NCBI GenBank assembly: GCA_001898725.1
Contig: MKUV01000078.1
Location: 1-39,123 of the forward strand
Length of the DNA stretch: 39,123 nt
Direction of reading: 5' to 3'
Origin: Caedibacter sp. 37-49
GTDB lineage: Bacteria; Pseudomonadota; Alphaproteobacteria; Caedimonadales; Caedimonadaceae
Below the pieces are notes generated by a model that did not search any database, was not told the origin of the DNA, and saw only the letters and a list, made by a program, of their open reading frames with translations. A program made the translations under genes and the position numbers. Positions 25,808-34,532 of the stretch are shown in pieces. Positions within the stretch are counted from its first letter, which is position 1, and each line of letters opens with the position of its first letter.

Positions 25808-27193
25808 TTACTTACTTTTTTTAAGGTGATCGATATATTTTCCAGGTTGAAGTTTTTCATAAAGACTCATGGCTTTTAAAAGGCTAAAGGCCTGATTAAG
25901 TTGATAATCAGGAATATCCTTCAAAAGGGACGGTTCTTTACGATTGCTTTTCACACTTTTCTTAGAAGAAGGGGTTTCTGCATATTTTTTATCAGTTGCA
26001 ATTGCAGGTAAAGTACCCAATACGTTGTTTTCTCTTAAACGTTTATCTTCATTAACCGTTTTAATATCTATATGTTGCTCAATTTTAATATCAGGTTCGA
26101 TGCCATTTTTTTGAATAGTTTTACCTAAAGGCGTGTAATAAAGGGCAACAGTCAATTTAATAGCACCTTTATTTGTCAACGGAATAACACTTTGGACAGA
26201 GCCTTTTCCAAAAGATTTTGTTCCGACAATGACAGCTCGTTTATTTTCTTGAAGGGCGGCTGCTACAATTTCCGCAGCAGAGGCGGTGCCACCATTGATT
26301 AAAACCATTACAGGAGCATTGCTTGTGAAATCACCGGGATTTGCTGAAAAATTAAGTTCCTTTTTTGGATCTCTTCCACGAATTGAAACGATTTTACCTC
26401 CATTGAGAAAAACGTCACTTACAGAGACGGCTTCTTCAAGTAAACCTCCGCTATTATTACGAACATCAAGGATATAACCAGTAAGACCTGTCTTGTTTGT
26501 TTTTTCTTTAATTTCTCGTACGGCTTTTAAAAGTTCTTTTGTTGTTTCTTGATTGAAGGTTGCAATACGAATATAAGCAATTTTATCCTCAATATACCAT
26601 TTAACAGGTCGTGTATTAATATTAGTTCTTTCTAAAGTAAGATCAAACGGGGCTAATTTTTCACGTTTAATGGAGATAGTCACTTCTGTTCCAGGCTCAC
26701 CCCGTAATTTTTCAGCAGCTTCTAAGGATTTCATCTGGTAGGTCGCTTCTTTATTGATAGCAATAATATGATCCCCAGCTAAGATACCTGCTTTTTGTGC
26801 AGGAGAATCATCCAGGGCGGAAACGACAAGGATGATCCCATCTTCCATAATCATTTCAATTCCGAGACCACCATAATGACCTTGAGTTTGCTTTTTGATA
26901 TTCTCATACTTTGCTGGGTCAAGATAGGCAGAATAAGGATCTAAAGATGATAAAACACCATTCAAAGCACCTTCTAAGAGTTGGGTATCATCAATTTTCT
27001 CAATATATTCTCTTTTAACACGATCGGTTACATAACTATAGAAAAGAGTAGCTTCCTTAGCAGACAAAGATGGAATGGTGTTTGTCTTATCTTTTTCTTG
27101 TGCACTGCATCCCGTTACTAAAATACTAAAACAACTAATAAAATAAGCCCATAAGCGATATGAATAAAGCTGACGAGAAACCTGAATCAACAT
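25808..27193 (-). CDS. ctpA: Carboxy-terminal processing peptidase, S41 family, lipoprotein
   Basis: Periplasmic serine protease that cleaves C-terminal ends of envelope proteins. A lipobox (LVTGC, Cys29) suggests an outer- or inner-membrane lipoprotein. The PDZ domain is at about 105-175 (GGLGIEMIMEDG). The catalytic core has VRNNSGGLLEEAVSVSD, nucleophile Ser305 in NGGTASAAEIVA and Lys330 in TKSFGKGSVQS. The C-terminal 90 residues are lysine-rich. AAAGGGA lies upstream of ATG 27193. It sits between gpmI and rppH; the EnvC-type gene often found between gpmI and ctpA is missing. Confidence 0.94.
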   Translation of the reverse strand: MLIQVSRQLYSYRLWAYFISCFSILVTGCSAQEKDKTNTIPSLSAKEATLFYSYVTDRVKREYIEKIDDTQLLEGALNGVLSSLDPYSAYLDPAKYENIKKQTQGHYGGLGIEMIMEDGIILVVSALDDSPAQKAGILAGDHIIAINKEATYQMKSLEAAEKLRGEPGTEVTISIKREKLAPFDLTLERTNINTRPVKWYIEDKIAYIRIATFNQETTKELLKAVREIKEKTNKTGLTGYILDVRNNSGGLLEEAVSVSDVFLNGGKIVSIRGRDPKKELNFSANPGDFTSNAPVMVLINGGTASAAEIVAAALQENKRAVIVGTKSFGKGSVQSVIPLTNKGAIKLTVALYYTPLGKTIQKNGIEPDIKIEQHIDIKTVNEDKRLRENNVLGTLPAIATDKKYAETPSSKKSVKSNRKEPSLLKDIPDYQLNQAFSLLKAMSLYEKLQPGKYIDHLKKSK

Positions 27194-27252
27194 ACTTTTC
27201 CCTTTATTTTTATCTGCATAAATTATAACAGGCTTTGTCTTCTTAAAATATA

Positions 27253-28794
27253 TTAAAAAAGATTTTTTAGAAGAGATTTTCCTGTCATCTGAGATGGTTT
27301 AGGTAAGTTTAATAATTCTAATATCGTAGGCGCTATATCTGAGAGTTTGCCGTTAGATAAAGAAAGTTTGTGCAAGGCTTTATTTACAAGAATAAAAGGA
27401 ACTGGATTCATTGTATGAGCTGTATGAGCTTCTTGCAAAGTTTCATCATAAACTTGCTCAGCATTTCCATGATCAGCTGTAATCAAAAGAGTGCCATTAA
27501 GGGCTAAAACTTGTTTTTCAAGCTCACCTAAACATTGATCTACACACTCAACCGCGTGGATGGAAGCATTAAGGTTTCCTGAGTGCCCAACCATATCAGT
27601 ATTTGCATAATTAACAACCACAAGCCCATAAGGAACTTTTTTTAAGGCTGAAATGAGTTCCTGAGTTACTTCTTTAGCAGACATTTCTGGTTGAAGATCA
27701 TAAGTTGCGACCTTAGGTGAGGGCACTAAGATACGATCTTCTTGAGGAAAAGGAGTTTCTTGACCACCATTGAAAAAGAAGGTGACATGCGCATATTTTT
27801 CAGTCTCTGCAATGCGTAATTGTTTTAATCCAGCATCTGCAATAATTTCTCCTAAACTATTCTGAATTTCGATAGCAGGGAAAAGAGCAGAGCAATACGG
27901 ATTTAAAGCATCTGAGTATTCGACCAGGCCCAAATTGGCTGAAAATTGGATGATCTTATTTCTCTTGAAATCATTAAAATCAGGATGAATAAGGGTGCTT
28001 AAGATTTGTCGAACGCGATCAGCGCGGAAATTTGCTATAAAGAGGCCATCACCATCCTGCATACCTGAATACTCTTGTAGGAGGGCAGGAGGGATAAATT
28101 CATCTGTAATTTGTGCAGCATAATTTTCTTGGATATAAGAGAGAGGATCTTTAATTATTGAACCATCTGCTTGAACTATAACATTATAGGCACGCTCAAT
28201 ACGGTCCCAACGTTTATCTCGATCCATTCCGAAGTAACGGCCTCCAATTGTCGCGATTTTAATGGAAGGAATATTGGACGTTTCAGAGATAAGTTGTTTT
28301 AAATATTCTTTTCCTGAATTCGGAGATGTGTCTCTTCCATCAAGAAAAAGATGCAAATTAATTGTTAAACCTTGATCTGCAAAAGCTTTGGCAATGGCAA
28401 TAATATGATTTTGATGTGAATGAACACCACCAGGAGAAAGAAGACCTAGAAGATGAACAATACCTGTTCCTTGCTTAACTTTTTTAATAAATACTTGAAA
28501 CTCAGAGAGAGATACGAGTTCATTATTTTTAAGAGTTGCATCAATACGAGGAAGGTCTTGCATAACAATACGTCCAGCACCAATATTCATATGACCAACT
28601 TCTGAGTTTCCCATTTGACCTTCAGGAAGTCCAACATCACCTGCTGATGCTTCAAGTAACGAATGAGGATAATCTTTTAGAAAATGGTCAAAAGTAGGGG
28701 TTTTAGCTTGGGCAATTGCGTTATGGTTAAGCTCTTCACGATGTCCCCACCCATCTAAAATACATAAAACAACTGGGGAATGCCTATTTTCCAT
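27253..28794 (-). CDS. gpmI: 2,3-bisphosphoglycerate-independent phosphoglycerate mutase
   Basis: Interconverts 3- and 2-phosphoglycerate in glycolysis using manganese. Asp14 (LCILDGWG) and the phosphoserine Ser64 (GQMGNSEVGHMNIGAGR) mark the alkaline-phosphatase-like core; HLFLDGRDTSP and TIGGRYFGMDRDKRWDR lie in the inserted domain, and LITADHGNAEQ with HTAHTMNPVPF carry late metal ligands. An ATG at 28806 is in frame, but the GGAG within the following codons is placed six bases before ATG 28794, so I chose the latter (513 residues). nusB is 45 bases upstream. It shows that glycolysis is retained. Confidence 0.96.
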   Translation of the reverse strand: MENRHSPVVLCILDGWGHREELNHNAIAQAKTPTFDHFLKDYPHSLLEASAGDVGLPEGQMGNSEVGHMNIGAGRIVMQDLPRIDATLKNNELVSLSEFQVFIKKVKQGTGIVHLLGLLSPGGVHSHQNHIIAIAKAFADQGLTINLHLFLDGRDTSPNSGKEYLKQLISETSNIPSIKIATIGGRYFGMDRDKRWDRIERAYNVIVQADGSIIKDPLSYIQENYAAQITDEFIPPALLQEYSGMQDGDGLFIANFRADRVRQILSTLIHPDFNDFKRNKIIQFSANLGLVEYSDALNPYCSALFPAIEIQNSLGEIIADAGLKQLRIAETEKYAHVTFFFNGGQETPFPQEDRILVPSPKVATYDLQPEMSAKEVTQELISALKKVPYGLVVVNYANTDMVGHSGNLNASIHAVECVDQCLGELEKQVLALNGTLLITADHGNAEQVYDETLQEAHTAHTMNPVPFILVNKALHKLSLSNGKLSDIAPTILELLNLPKPSQMTGKSLLKNLF

Positions 28795-28839
28795 CTTTGA
28801 CTCCATTTTCTTAAAATTTTTAATATTTTAATGAATAAG

Positions 28840-29313
28840 CTATTTTTTAGGTTTTGAGAGAGAATGACCTAGACTTTTTGCAACTTTATCAAGATAGCTA
28901 TTTACAAATCCAGGCTCTTTTCCTTCAAAAAAACCATGGGCAATATCAACGTATTCTGAGATGATAACGGGTGTTGGTACAGTTGTTAAGCGTCCTAACA
29001 ATTCAGCTGTCGCAACTTGTAAGATTGCTTTTAAAATGGATTCTAAACGATCTAAACTCCATTCATGATTAAGATTCGCTGATATAATATCAATAATATC
29101 ATGCTGCCTGTCGTTCGCTGTTGTAATAAGTTTTCTAAACAAGGGAACATCAACGCTGACAGGATAATCGCCCGAATTAAAACGATGTATGATGAATTGT
29201 TCTATCACAGCAGAAGCTGTTTCTGATGTCTCGGAAATTTGGTATAAAGCTTGAACTGCAGCAAGTCTTGCTGCTCGGCCTTTTTCAAATTTATGACGAT
29301 TAGATTGTGTCAT
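28840..29313 (-). CDS. nusB: Transcription antitermination factor NusB
   Basis: RNA-binding partner of NusE (S10) in rRNA antitermination. The 157-residue all-helical protein contains ARLAAVQALYQI near the N terminus (about 15-26), an extended middle, and ILKAILQVATAELLGRL, then VPTPVIISEYVDIAHGFFEGKEPGFVNSYLD, the family's conserved C-terminal half. ribH, its frequent neighbour, is not here. gpmI follows on the same strand. Confidence 0.92.
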   Translation of the reverse strand: MTQSNRHKFEKGRAARLAAVQALYQISETSETASAVIEQFIIHRFNSGDYPVSVDVPLFRKLITTANDRQHDIIDIISANLNHEWSLDRLESILKAILQVATAELLGRLTTVPTPVIISEYVDIAHGFFEGKEPGFVNSYLDKVAKSLGHSLSKPKK

Positions 29314-29660
29314 TCTTCATTTTAAAGATTATTAGTTAAAAAATATTAATGCCGAGAGATCGAAAGAAAGGCAAGCATTCTCTTGATTTTTTATAAAAAA
29401 ATCCCAGAAACTGTCGTTTCTGGGGATCATTTTTGCTCACTTCCAACCTTAAAGAAGTAAACTTGCTGCTCAAATAATCAATTTATCTTTTAATTTTTTT
29501 GCACTTACGTAACCTTTATATTCTTTAAATGTTAATAAAATATAAAAATTTAGAAAAAATTTAAACAAAATTGAATTAAATTAATCTAATTGTAAAGTAA
29601 GTCTTAAAAACGTTTTTGCCTAAATATTTTTTATCAAAACTTTCTTGATAAAGAAAGCAA
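29314..29660. other. Intergenic region with two hairpins, no gene seen
   Basis: An AT-rich 347-base spacer between nusB and dps. It holds a strong minus-strand terminator at 29395-29426 and a weaker hairpin, ctttctt/aagaaag, at 29640-29657 just past the dps stop. The strong terminator lies over 230 bases from dps, so it may end a separate short transcript (a TATAAA on the minus strand lies at 29515-29520). No ORF of interest is present. Confidence 0.6.
29395..29426 (-). terminator. Intrinsic terminator, minus strand
   Basis: On the minus strand CCCAGAAA pairs with TTTCTGGG (29403-29410 with 29417-29424) around CGACAG, followed by ATTTTTTT. An eight-pair stem with a good T-run. Confidence 0.8.
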
Positions 29661-30140
29661 TCAAGAGTTAGGTTGCTGATTAAGAGTCAAATGGCTTCTT
29701 AGCATCCAAGAGATCTTTTCATGATCCCTCAGGCGTCCAATTAGGAAATCTATTGTTCCTTCATCAGTACTTCTATCAAGCGCTTTAAGAGCTGCGTGAA
29801 GTTCAGAAATAATTTGCTCATGGTCACTAAGAAGAACTTTAATCATAGCTTCAGCTGTTTGCAGATTATTATTTTCTTTAAGCGTTGTAAGTTTTAAAAA
29901 TTCTTGGAAGGTAGCCGGTGTTTTTCCACCCAACATCCGAATGCGTTCAGCAATTTCATCATTAGCATCTGAAAGCGCTTCATACTGATTTCCAAAGAAT
30001 TCATGAAGCATCGAAAAAGTAGGACTTACAATATTCCAATGACAATTTTGTGTTTTGAGCGCCAGCAGGTACGTATTTGCTAAAAGAGTTTCTAGAATTT
30101 TGATAGATTCTTTAATCTCTGAATCTGTTAAGCTAATCAC
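29661..30140 (-). CDS. dps: Dps family ferritin-like protein
   Basis: Forms a 12-subunit shell that oxidises and stores iron with hydrogen peroxide, protecting DNA. The ferroxidase ligands fit the Dps spacing: His34 (CHWN), His46 (LHEFFG), Asp61 and Glu65 (ANDEIAERIRMLGG), with HWNI and GGKTPATFQEF matching the family. At 159 residues it lacks a long basic tail, so strong DNA binding is uncertain. The start is GTG 30140 with GGAG about seven bases upstream. It is 117 bases downstream of the secreted-protein gene on the same strand. Confidence 0.92.
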   Translation of the reverse strand: MISLTDSEIKESIKILETLLANTYLLALKTQNCHWNIVSPTFSMLHEFFGNQYEALSDANDEIAERIRMLGGKTPATFQEFLKLTTLKENNNLQTAEAMIKVLLSDHEQIISELHAALKALDRSTDEGTIDFLIGRLRDHEKISWMLRSHLTLNQQPNS

Positions 30141-30257
30141 GCCTCACTCCTTTAATAAATTTTAAAAATATATGCCATTTTTTAGCATTCAATATATATT
30201 TTAACTGAAATAAATTAATAAACAATATATTCAGTAAATAGCTGTGTAAAATAGAAG

Positions 30258-31931
30258 TTACTCTGGTTCTGTACTCATTTTACTTCTTCTATGATGTGCT
30301 CGAACATTTTCTATTAAATGATAAGAATTGCTATAATCAGGATCTTTAAGAAGTTCTTGCTCAAAAATTTCCTCATCTTGTGTTAACATATAATCATCTA
30401 ATAAGCTCGAATGTTCTTTAAGTTTTCGGCTAAAATCTTGGGCAACCGTAGCATGAGATGGAAGCTTATTTTGTAAGTCGTAAATATATTCTACTCTCAT
30501 GTTAGAATTTAAAATTTTTTCAAAATAATTTTTTTGCAATATTTCATCAGGCTTATTAAGGGTATCTCTAAGAAGATCAGGTCTTGTATTAGGCTTATTA
30601 TCGTGATTTTTAACGTCAGGTAATATTTCTTTAGGAACTAATTTAGCTTGCCTTTCATTAAAGTAGTGTTCTGCCGCTTTGAAACTTAACTGAAAATGAG
30701 ACAAAGGAGGTGTCACTTTTCTTTTTAAAGTTGGTCGACTAGGAGAAGCTTGAGTTGAAGTTTCTTTATTAGAGCTTGAGGGTGTCGATGGTTGTATAAT
30801 AGGCAATGATTCTGGTGCCATAGGATTATTTGTGCTCATGTAGGTAATTAAAGTATTTAAACGGTTAGTCTTAGGTGTAAGAGGCCGAATAGATATTGGA
30901 GAGACTATTTTTGTACAATCATGGAGAGAAGTTTCTTTAGTATTCTCAGTAATTGAAGGGGGTATAGTTGCTAAAACTTGAGTATCGGTAATGCTCTCAC
31001 CCACTAGAGGAGAAGGAGTATTTATTAGATTATTTGTAGTTATAAAAGGAAAAGTAGGCGTTACAGTTGGGATTAAACTAAATGGGAGTACTACCGACTC
31101 AGTCTGAGTACTTGATCTTGCTATTGGGGCAGGAGTTGTTGCAATAACACTCATATTCGTAGAAGTAGGAATAAAAGTAGGTATTTGTGAGGTTGACGCT
31201 TTATCCTCGAATAATGATGTTGATTGAGGATGAGGTGCAAGCGTGGCAGTTGCCACTTCAAGAATCTGAATAGTCGACTTATTTTTGATAGAAGGAGAAA
31301 AGGTAGAAGAAACTACTTTTTCTTGTGCATCATGAAAAACAAACGTTTCTTTTTTATTAAACATTAGCGTTTCTGAACTTGAACAAGCATTTTTATCTAG
31401 AAGAGAGGAATTTAACCTATTGGGTTGTATTGATACAATTTCACTATCTACAGCGAAAGATCCATCTAATTGTGAATATGAGCTAGTAAATAACGTGTGA
31501 TCATCATGATTCCTATCGTAATTTTCAATTGTATAGATTGTATGAATTTTTTGAGTCTCAATAAAAGGTTTAACATCTAAAAGTATGTACATCTTATTTT
31601 TTGAATCAAAGATGCGAACCTTTTGAGAGATTTTGAAACTAATTCCTATAAAGGAAAATCTGAGAGAGGAATTTTTTAAAGGTTTGGAATGAGTTTGAGA
31701 AGGCAAAGCAAATTTGATTTTTCTATATTTAAAATTATATAATTTAAACAATGGCTTAGGCTCATTTTTCTTAGAAAAATGGCGTTTAAGTTCTTTTAGA
31801 TTATCTGTATTTCTTTTGCTAATTAAATGGACAGCAAGTCTTTCTTGAGAACCATTTTTTAATACTGGAGTTTGGGAAGAAGAATCGAATCCTAGAGATG
31901 CAAACAGCAAAAGTAAAAGCTTTGCTAGCAT
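30258..31931 (-). CDS. Long secreted Ser/Thr/Pro-rich protein, unknown function
   Basis: I do not recognise this 557-residue protein. It has a short hydrophobic N terminus (MLAKLLLLLFASLGF), probably a signal peptide. Residues 25-150 are basic and beta-rich in appearance. A long middle (about 210-400) is low-complexity Thr/Ser/Pro (STNMSVIATTPAPIARSSTQ), probably disordered. The C-terminal 150 residues are charged and probably helical (AEHYFNERQAKLVPKEILPD to the end). A basic TLKRKVTPP lies at about 408-416. AAGGA precedes the ATG. Lineage-specific genes of this make-up are common among envelope or exported proteins of intracellular bacteria; any effector role is inference. Confidence 0.7.
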   Translation of the reverse strand: MLAKLLLLLFASLGFDSSSQTPVLKNGSQERLAVHLISKRNTDNLKELKRHFSKKNEPKPLFKLYNFKYRKIKFALPSQTHSKPLKNSSLRFSFIGISFKISQKVRIFDSKNKMYILLDVKPFIETQKIHTIYTIENYDRNHDDHTLFTSSYSQLDGSFAVDSEIVSIQPNRLNSSLLDKNACSSSETLMFNKKETFVFHDAQEKVVSSTFSPSIKNKSTIQILEVATATLAPHPQSTSLFEDKASTSQIPTFIPTSTNMSVIATTPAPIARSSTQTESVVLPFSLIPTVTPTFPFITTNNLINTPSPLVGESITDTQVLATIPPSITENTKETSLHDCTKIVSPISIRPLTPKTNRLNTLITYMSTNNPMAPESLPIIQPSTPSSSNKETSTQASPSRPTLKRKVTPPLSHFQLSFKAAEHYFNERQAKLVPKEILPDVKNHDNKPNTRPDLLRDTLNKPDEILQKNYFEKILNSNMRVEYIYDLQNKLPSHATVAQDFSRKLKEHSSLLDDYMLTQDEEIFEQELLKDPDYSNSYHLIENVRAHHRRSKMSTEPE

Positions 31932-32013
31932 TTTACTATTCCTTTATTAAGTGCACAAATTAATTGAATTATTTTTTCTATAGGCAAGAATTATAGAAAA
32001 AGCAAGAATAAAG

Positions 32014-32047
32014 AAGAAAAAAAAGAGCAAGAATAAACTTGCTCTTT
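32014..32047 (-). terminator. Intrinsic terminator after the small secreted protein gene
   Basis: On the minus strand AAGAGCAAG pairs with CTTGCTCTT (32023-32031 with 32038-32046) around TTTATT, followed by a run of T (minus strand of 32015-32022). Placed 38 bases after the stop at 32084. Confidence 0.8.
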
Positions 32048-32083
32048 ACAAAAGACTCAATACAAATATAATTTATAATGTAA

Positions 32084-32389
32084 TTAAAACTTATATTTCG
32101 TACCAATAATAATAGACTTAGAAGTATTTTTTCCCTCGCCATCTTTATCATCATTCTTCTGATTTTTAGGGCTTTTATAATAAGAATAATGAGTTTCAAT
32201 TCCAGCAAGTTGAACATCCATAAGCTTTTTCGTTGTACTTGAAGTATTATTGACATCAGAAGATACATTTGACTGGTTTTTAGGACCATTTTTAAAATCA
32301 CTGAAATCGTTCTTATAAGCAAAACTGTAATTATTACTTAAGCTAGCTATTGATAAAATCATTAGAGCATTACGTAGATAGAATTTCAT
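32084..32389 (-). CDS. Small secreted protein, unknown function
   Basis: A 101-residue protein starting MKFYLRNALMILSIASLSNN with probable signal cleavage after SFA (about residue 24), then a hydrophilic Asn/Ser/Lys-rich body (NVSSDVNNTSSTTKK) ending in SIIIGTKYKF, which resembles a terminal beta-strand with a C-terminal aromatic residue. The start has GGAGACGAGAA upstream, and a terminator follows. No family is recognised. It belongs to the group of exported, AT-rich genes of this window. Confidence 0.65.
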   Translation of the reverse strand: MKFYLRNALMILSIASLSNNYSFAYKNDFSDFKNGPKNQSNVSSDVNNTSSTTKKLMDVQLAGIETHYSYYKSPKNQKNDDKDGEGKNTSKSIIIGTKYKF

Positions 32390-32462
32390 TTCTCGTCTCC
32401 ATTAATATTACAATATTATAATAACATTATTATAATTAAAAAATAACTAAGAAATGTATTTA

Positions 32463-32496
32463 AAAATAAAAAACACTCTCAATAAGATGAGAGTGT
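32463..32496 (-). terminator. Intrinsic terminator after the peroxiredoxin gene
   Basis: On the minus strand ACACTCTC pairs with GAGAGTGT (32473-32480 with 32489-32496) around an eight-base loop, followed by TTTTTATTTTTA. It lies 34 bases beyond the stop at 32530. Confidence 0.85.
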
Positions 32497-32529
32497 CTTA
32501 AGTACAATTAATTTATAACAAAATATAGG

Positions 32530-33066
32530 TTAAGCAACCTTGACGTGATCTTCACCTTTTTTCCAGTTACAACCACATAGACCTTCAGACTGTAAGCCAT
32601 CAAGGATTCGTAAAGTCTCGTCCACATTACGACCAACTGAGAGGTCATTGATAGAGACGTGACGAATAATTCCTTCAGGATCAACAAGATAAGTTGCACG
32701 TAAACACACACCTTCTTGCTTATGAAGAATCCCTAAAGCACTTGAAAGTTCTTTACGGATATCAGACAACCATGCAAAAGGGCTATTTTCAAGACCTCCA
32801 TGGTGTTTGCGCCAAGCAACATGGACAAAGTCAGAATCTGTGCTACAGCCATAAACTTCACAATTTCTTTCTTTAAATTGTTTATAAAGATCACCATAAC
32901 CAATAATTTCGGTGGGGCAAATAAAGGTAAAGTCTTTTGGCCAGAAAAAGAAAAGTTTCCATTTCCCTTTATCACTTTGATCTGTCACAAGAGGGAAATC
33001 CTCAATTTCTGAAGATTTGACTGCTTTAAGAGAAAAAGCAGGAAATTTATCGCCAATCGTAAGCAT
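32530..33066 (-). CDS. Peroxiredoxin, AhpC family
   Basis: Reduces hydrogen peroxide and organic hydroperoxides. The peroxidatic cysteine is Cys50 in FTFICPTEI, part of FFFWPKDFTFICPTE. The C-terminal end has Cys164 and Cys166 (LCGCNWKKGE), consistent with a resolving cysteine as in AhpC proteins of this subgroup. It is 178 residues, typical. GGAG stands eight bases before the ATG. The electron donor (AhpF, AhpD or thioredoxin) is not in the window. It is 19 bases from the nitronate-monooxygenase-like gene, so the two may share a transcript. Confidence 0.92.
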   Translation of the reverse strand: MLTIGDKFPAFSLKAVKSSEIEDFPLVTDQSDKGKWKLFFFWPKDFTFICPTEIIGYGDLYKQFKERNCEVYGCSTDSDFVHVAWRKHHGGLENSPFAWLSDIRKELSSALGILHKQEGVCLRATYLVDPEGIIRHVSINDLSVGRNVDETLRILDGLQSEGLCGCNWKKGEDHVKVA

Positions 33067-33085
33067 TATAAAGCTCCTTTCATAT

Positions 33086-34483
33086 TTAGTTTCCAGTTTT
33101 TAAACGGTCAATAAGCTGCTTCACTGTTGGAATAAAGCCATCAGCATAAAAAGGATCGGACGCAAAACGGTAGGCATTATGGCCAGCGAACATCAATTGT
33201 TGATTAACTTCACCCCCATGGGAAATTTCTTGAAGCGTTTTTTGAATACAGAAAGACCGTGGGTCAGCTTTACGCCCTGTTGTATAAGGTTCTATTTGCT
33301 GCCAATTACTGAATTGGCAAGCACTTAAGCATCCCATGCAGTTGATTTGATCTGTTAAAATTTGATTTGCTTGCTCAGGTGTGACAAACACAAGCGTATT
33401 ATCAGGGGTTCTTAAACCTTCTGTAAAGCCTTGCGCAACCCATTGTTGGGCGTGAGTTAAGTCATGTGCTGTAAGATAGACAAGCCTTTTCCTGGCGCCA
33501 ACTTCAAAAGAGCATTCATGATCTCCCACAGGAGACGTTGTATAAGCAACTTGGCGTTGAGAACGCTCATGAAGATCATTCAAGAAATCATTCTTAACTG
33601 CCGAAGAATAAAATCCTGTTGGACTGAATTTATTCAAGAAAATGTCGCCTTTTTTCAGCGTTAAAAGTTTTTGTTTCCATTCAGAAGAAATGGGGCTTTC
33701 TTGTGTTAAAAGAGGGCGTGTTCCAAACTGAAATGCAATAGGTCCAAGATCGGAGTTATCAATCCAATCTTCCCACTCTTTTAAACACCATACACCACCC
33801 GCCATAATAATTGGGGTAGAATGAAGGCCAAATTCCACCATTTGCTTTCTTAAAGCAAGAACGCGCTCATAAGGCGGTTGTGGCAGAGTTGGATCTTCAC
33901 TGTTACTTAAGCCATTATGCCCACCGGCAAGCCATGGATCTTCATAAACAACGCCACCAAGTCTGTCAGGAAACTTATGATAAGCTCGTTTCCATAAAGC
34001 ATTAAATGCCCGTGCAGAGGAGACAATTGGATAATAAAAGATATTGTAGCGGGCAGAAATTTCAGCAACTTTATAGGGCATACCAGCGCCACAAGTAACA
34101 CCGTGAATTAACCCTTGTGTTCCTTCAAGAACACCATGCAAAATTTCTTCACAGGCAGCCATTTCCCATAACACGTTCATATGGAGACGACCTTGGCCAT
34201 TACGCATTTCATGTGCAATTTTTGCTTGAGCAATACCGCCTTTTATGGCGTAGTCGATAAGTTCATGATGACGTTCACGTCTTGTTTTACCATGATAAAC
34301 GACAGGAATTAAGTTACCATTTTCATCATAAGCATCCGCATTAACGCCAGAGAAAGTTCCAACGCCACCTGCTGCAGCCCATGCGCCTGAGCTTTCACCA
34401 TTTGAAACAGAAATCCCTTTCCCTCCTTCAATAAGAGGGAGGACTTCCTGGCCAGAAATAAGAATAGGATTAAGAGTCTTCAC
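33086..34483 (-). CDS. Nitronate monooxygenase-like flavoprotein
   Basis: A TIM-barrel FMN enzyme of the 2-nitropropane dioxygenase / nitronate monooxygenase family. It has an N-terminal GGKGISVSNGESSGAWAAAGG, then the IHGVTCGAGMPYK region, GGVVYEDPWLAGGHNG, PIIMAGGVW and FQFGTRPLL, corresponding to the flavin phosphate-binding loops. The real substrate is unknown. After the barrel it carries an extra 130-residue part with a cysteine cluster (NCMGCLSACQFSNW), which is not part of the basic enzyme and might bind metal. The frame opens at TTG 34495; GTG 34483 has AGAGA about six bases upstream and is my choice (465 residues). Confidence 0.8.
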   Translation of the reverse strand: MKTLNPILISGQEVLPLIEGGKGISVSNGESSGAWAAAGGVGTFSGVNADAYDENGNLIPVVYHGKTRRERHHELIDYAIKGGIAQAKIAHEMRNGQGRLHMNVLWEMAACEEILHGVLEGTQGLIHGVTCGAGMPYKVAEISARYNIFYYPIVSSARAFNALWKRAYHKFPDRLGGVVYEDPWLAGGHNGLSNSEDPTLPQPPYERVLALRKQMVEFGLHSTPIIMAGGVWCLKEWEDWIDNSDLGPIAFQFGTRPLLTQESPISSEWKQKLLTLKKGDIFLNKFSPTGFYSSAVKNDFLNDLHERSQRQVAYTTSPVGDHECSFEVGARKRLVYLTAHDLTHAQQWVAQGFTEGLRTPDNTLVFVTPEQANQILTDQINCMGCLSACQFSNWQQIEPYTTGRKADPRSFCIQKTLQEISHGGEVNQQLMFAGHNAYRFASDPFYADGFIPTVKQLIDRLKTGN

Positions 34484-34532
34484 AATTTCTCTCAAAGTTA
34501 TTTTATTATAGTTTCATCTCAAATCTAGAGAA

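Noticed and set aside
31978-32322. Minus-strand ORF of 114 codons overlapping the small secreted gene
   Set aside because: It reads through the terminator and overlaps a gene with a signal peptide and good ribosome site in another frame; its Leu/Ile-rich content reflects AT-rich DNA.
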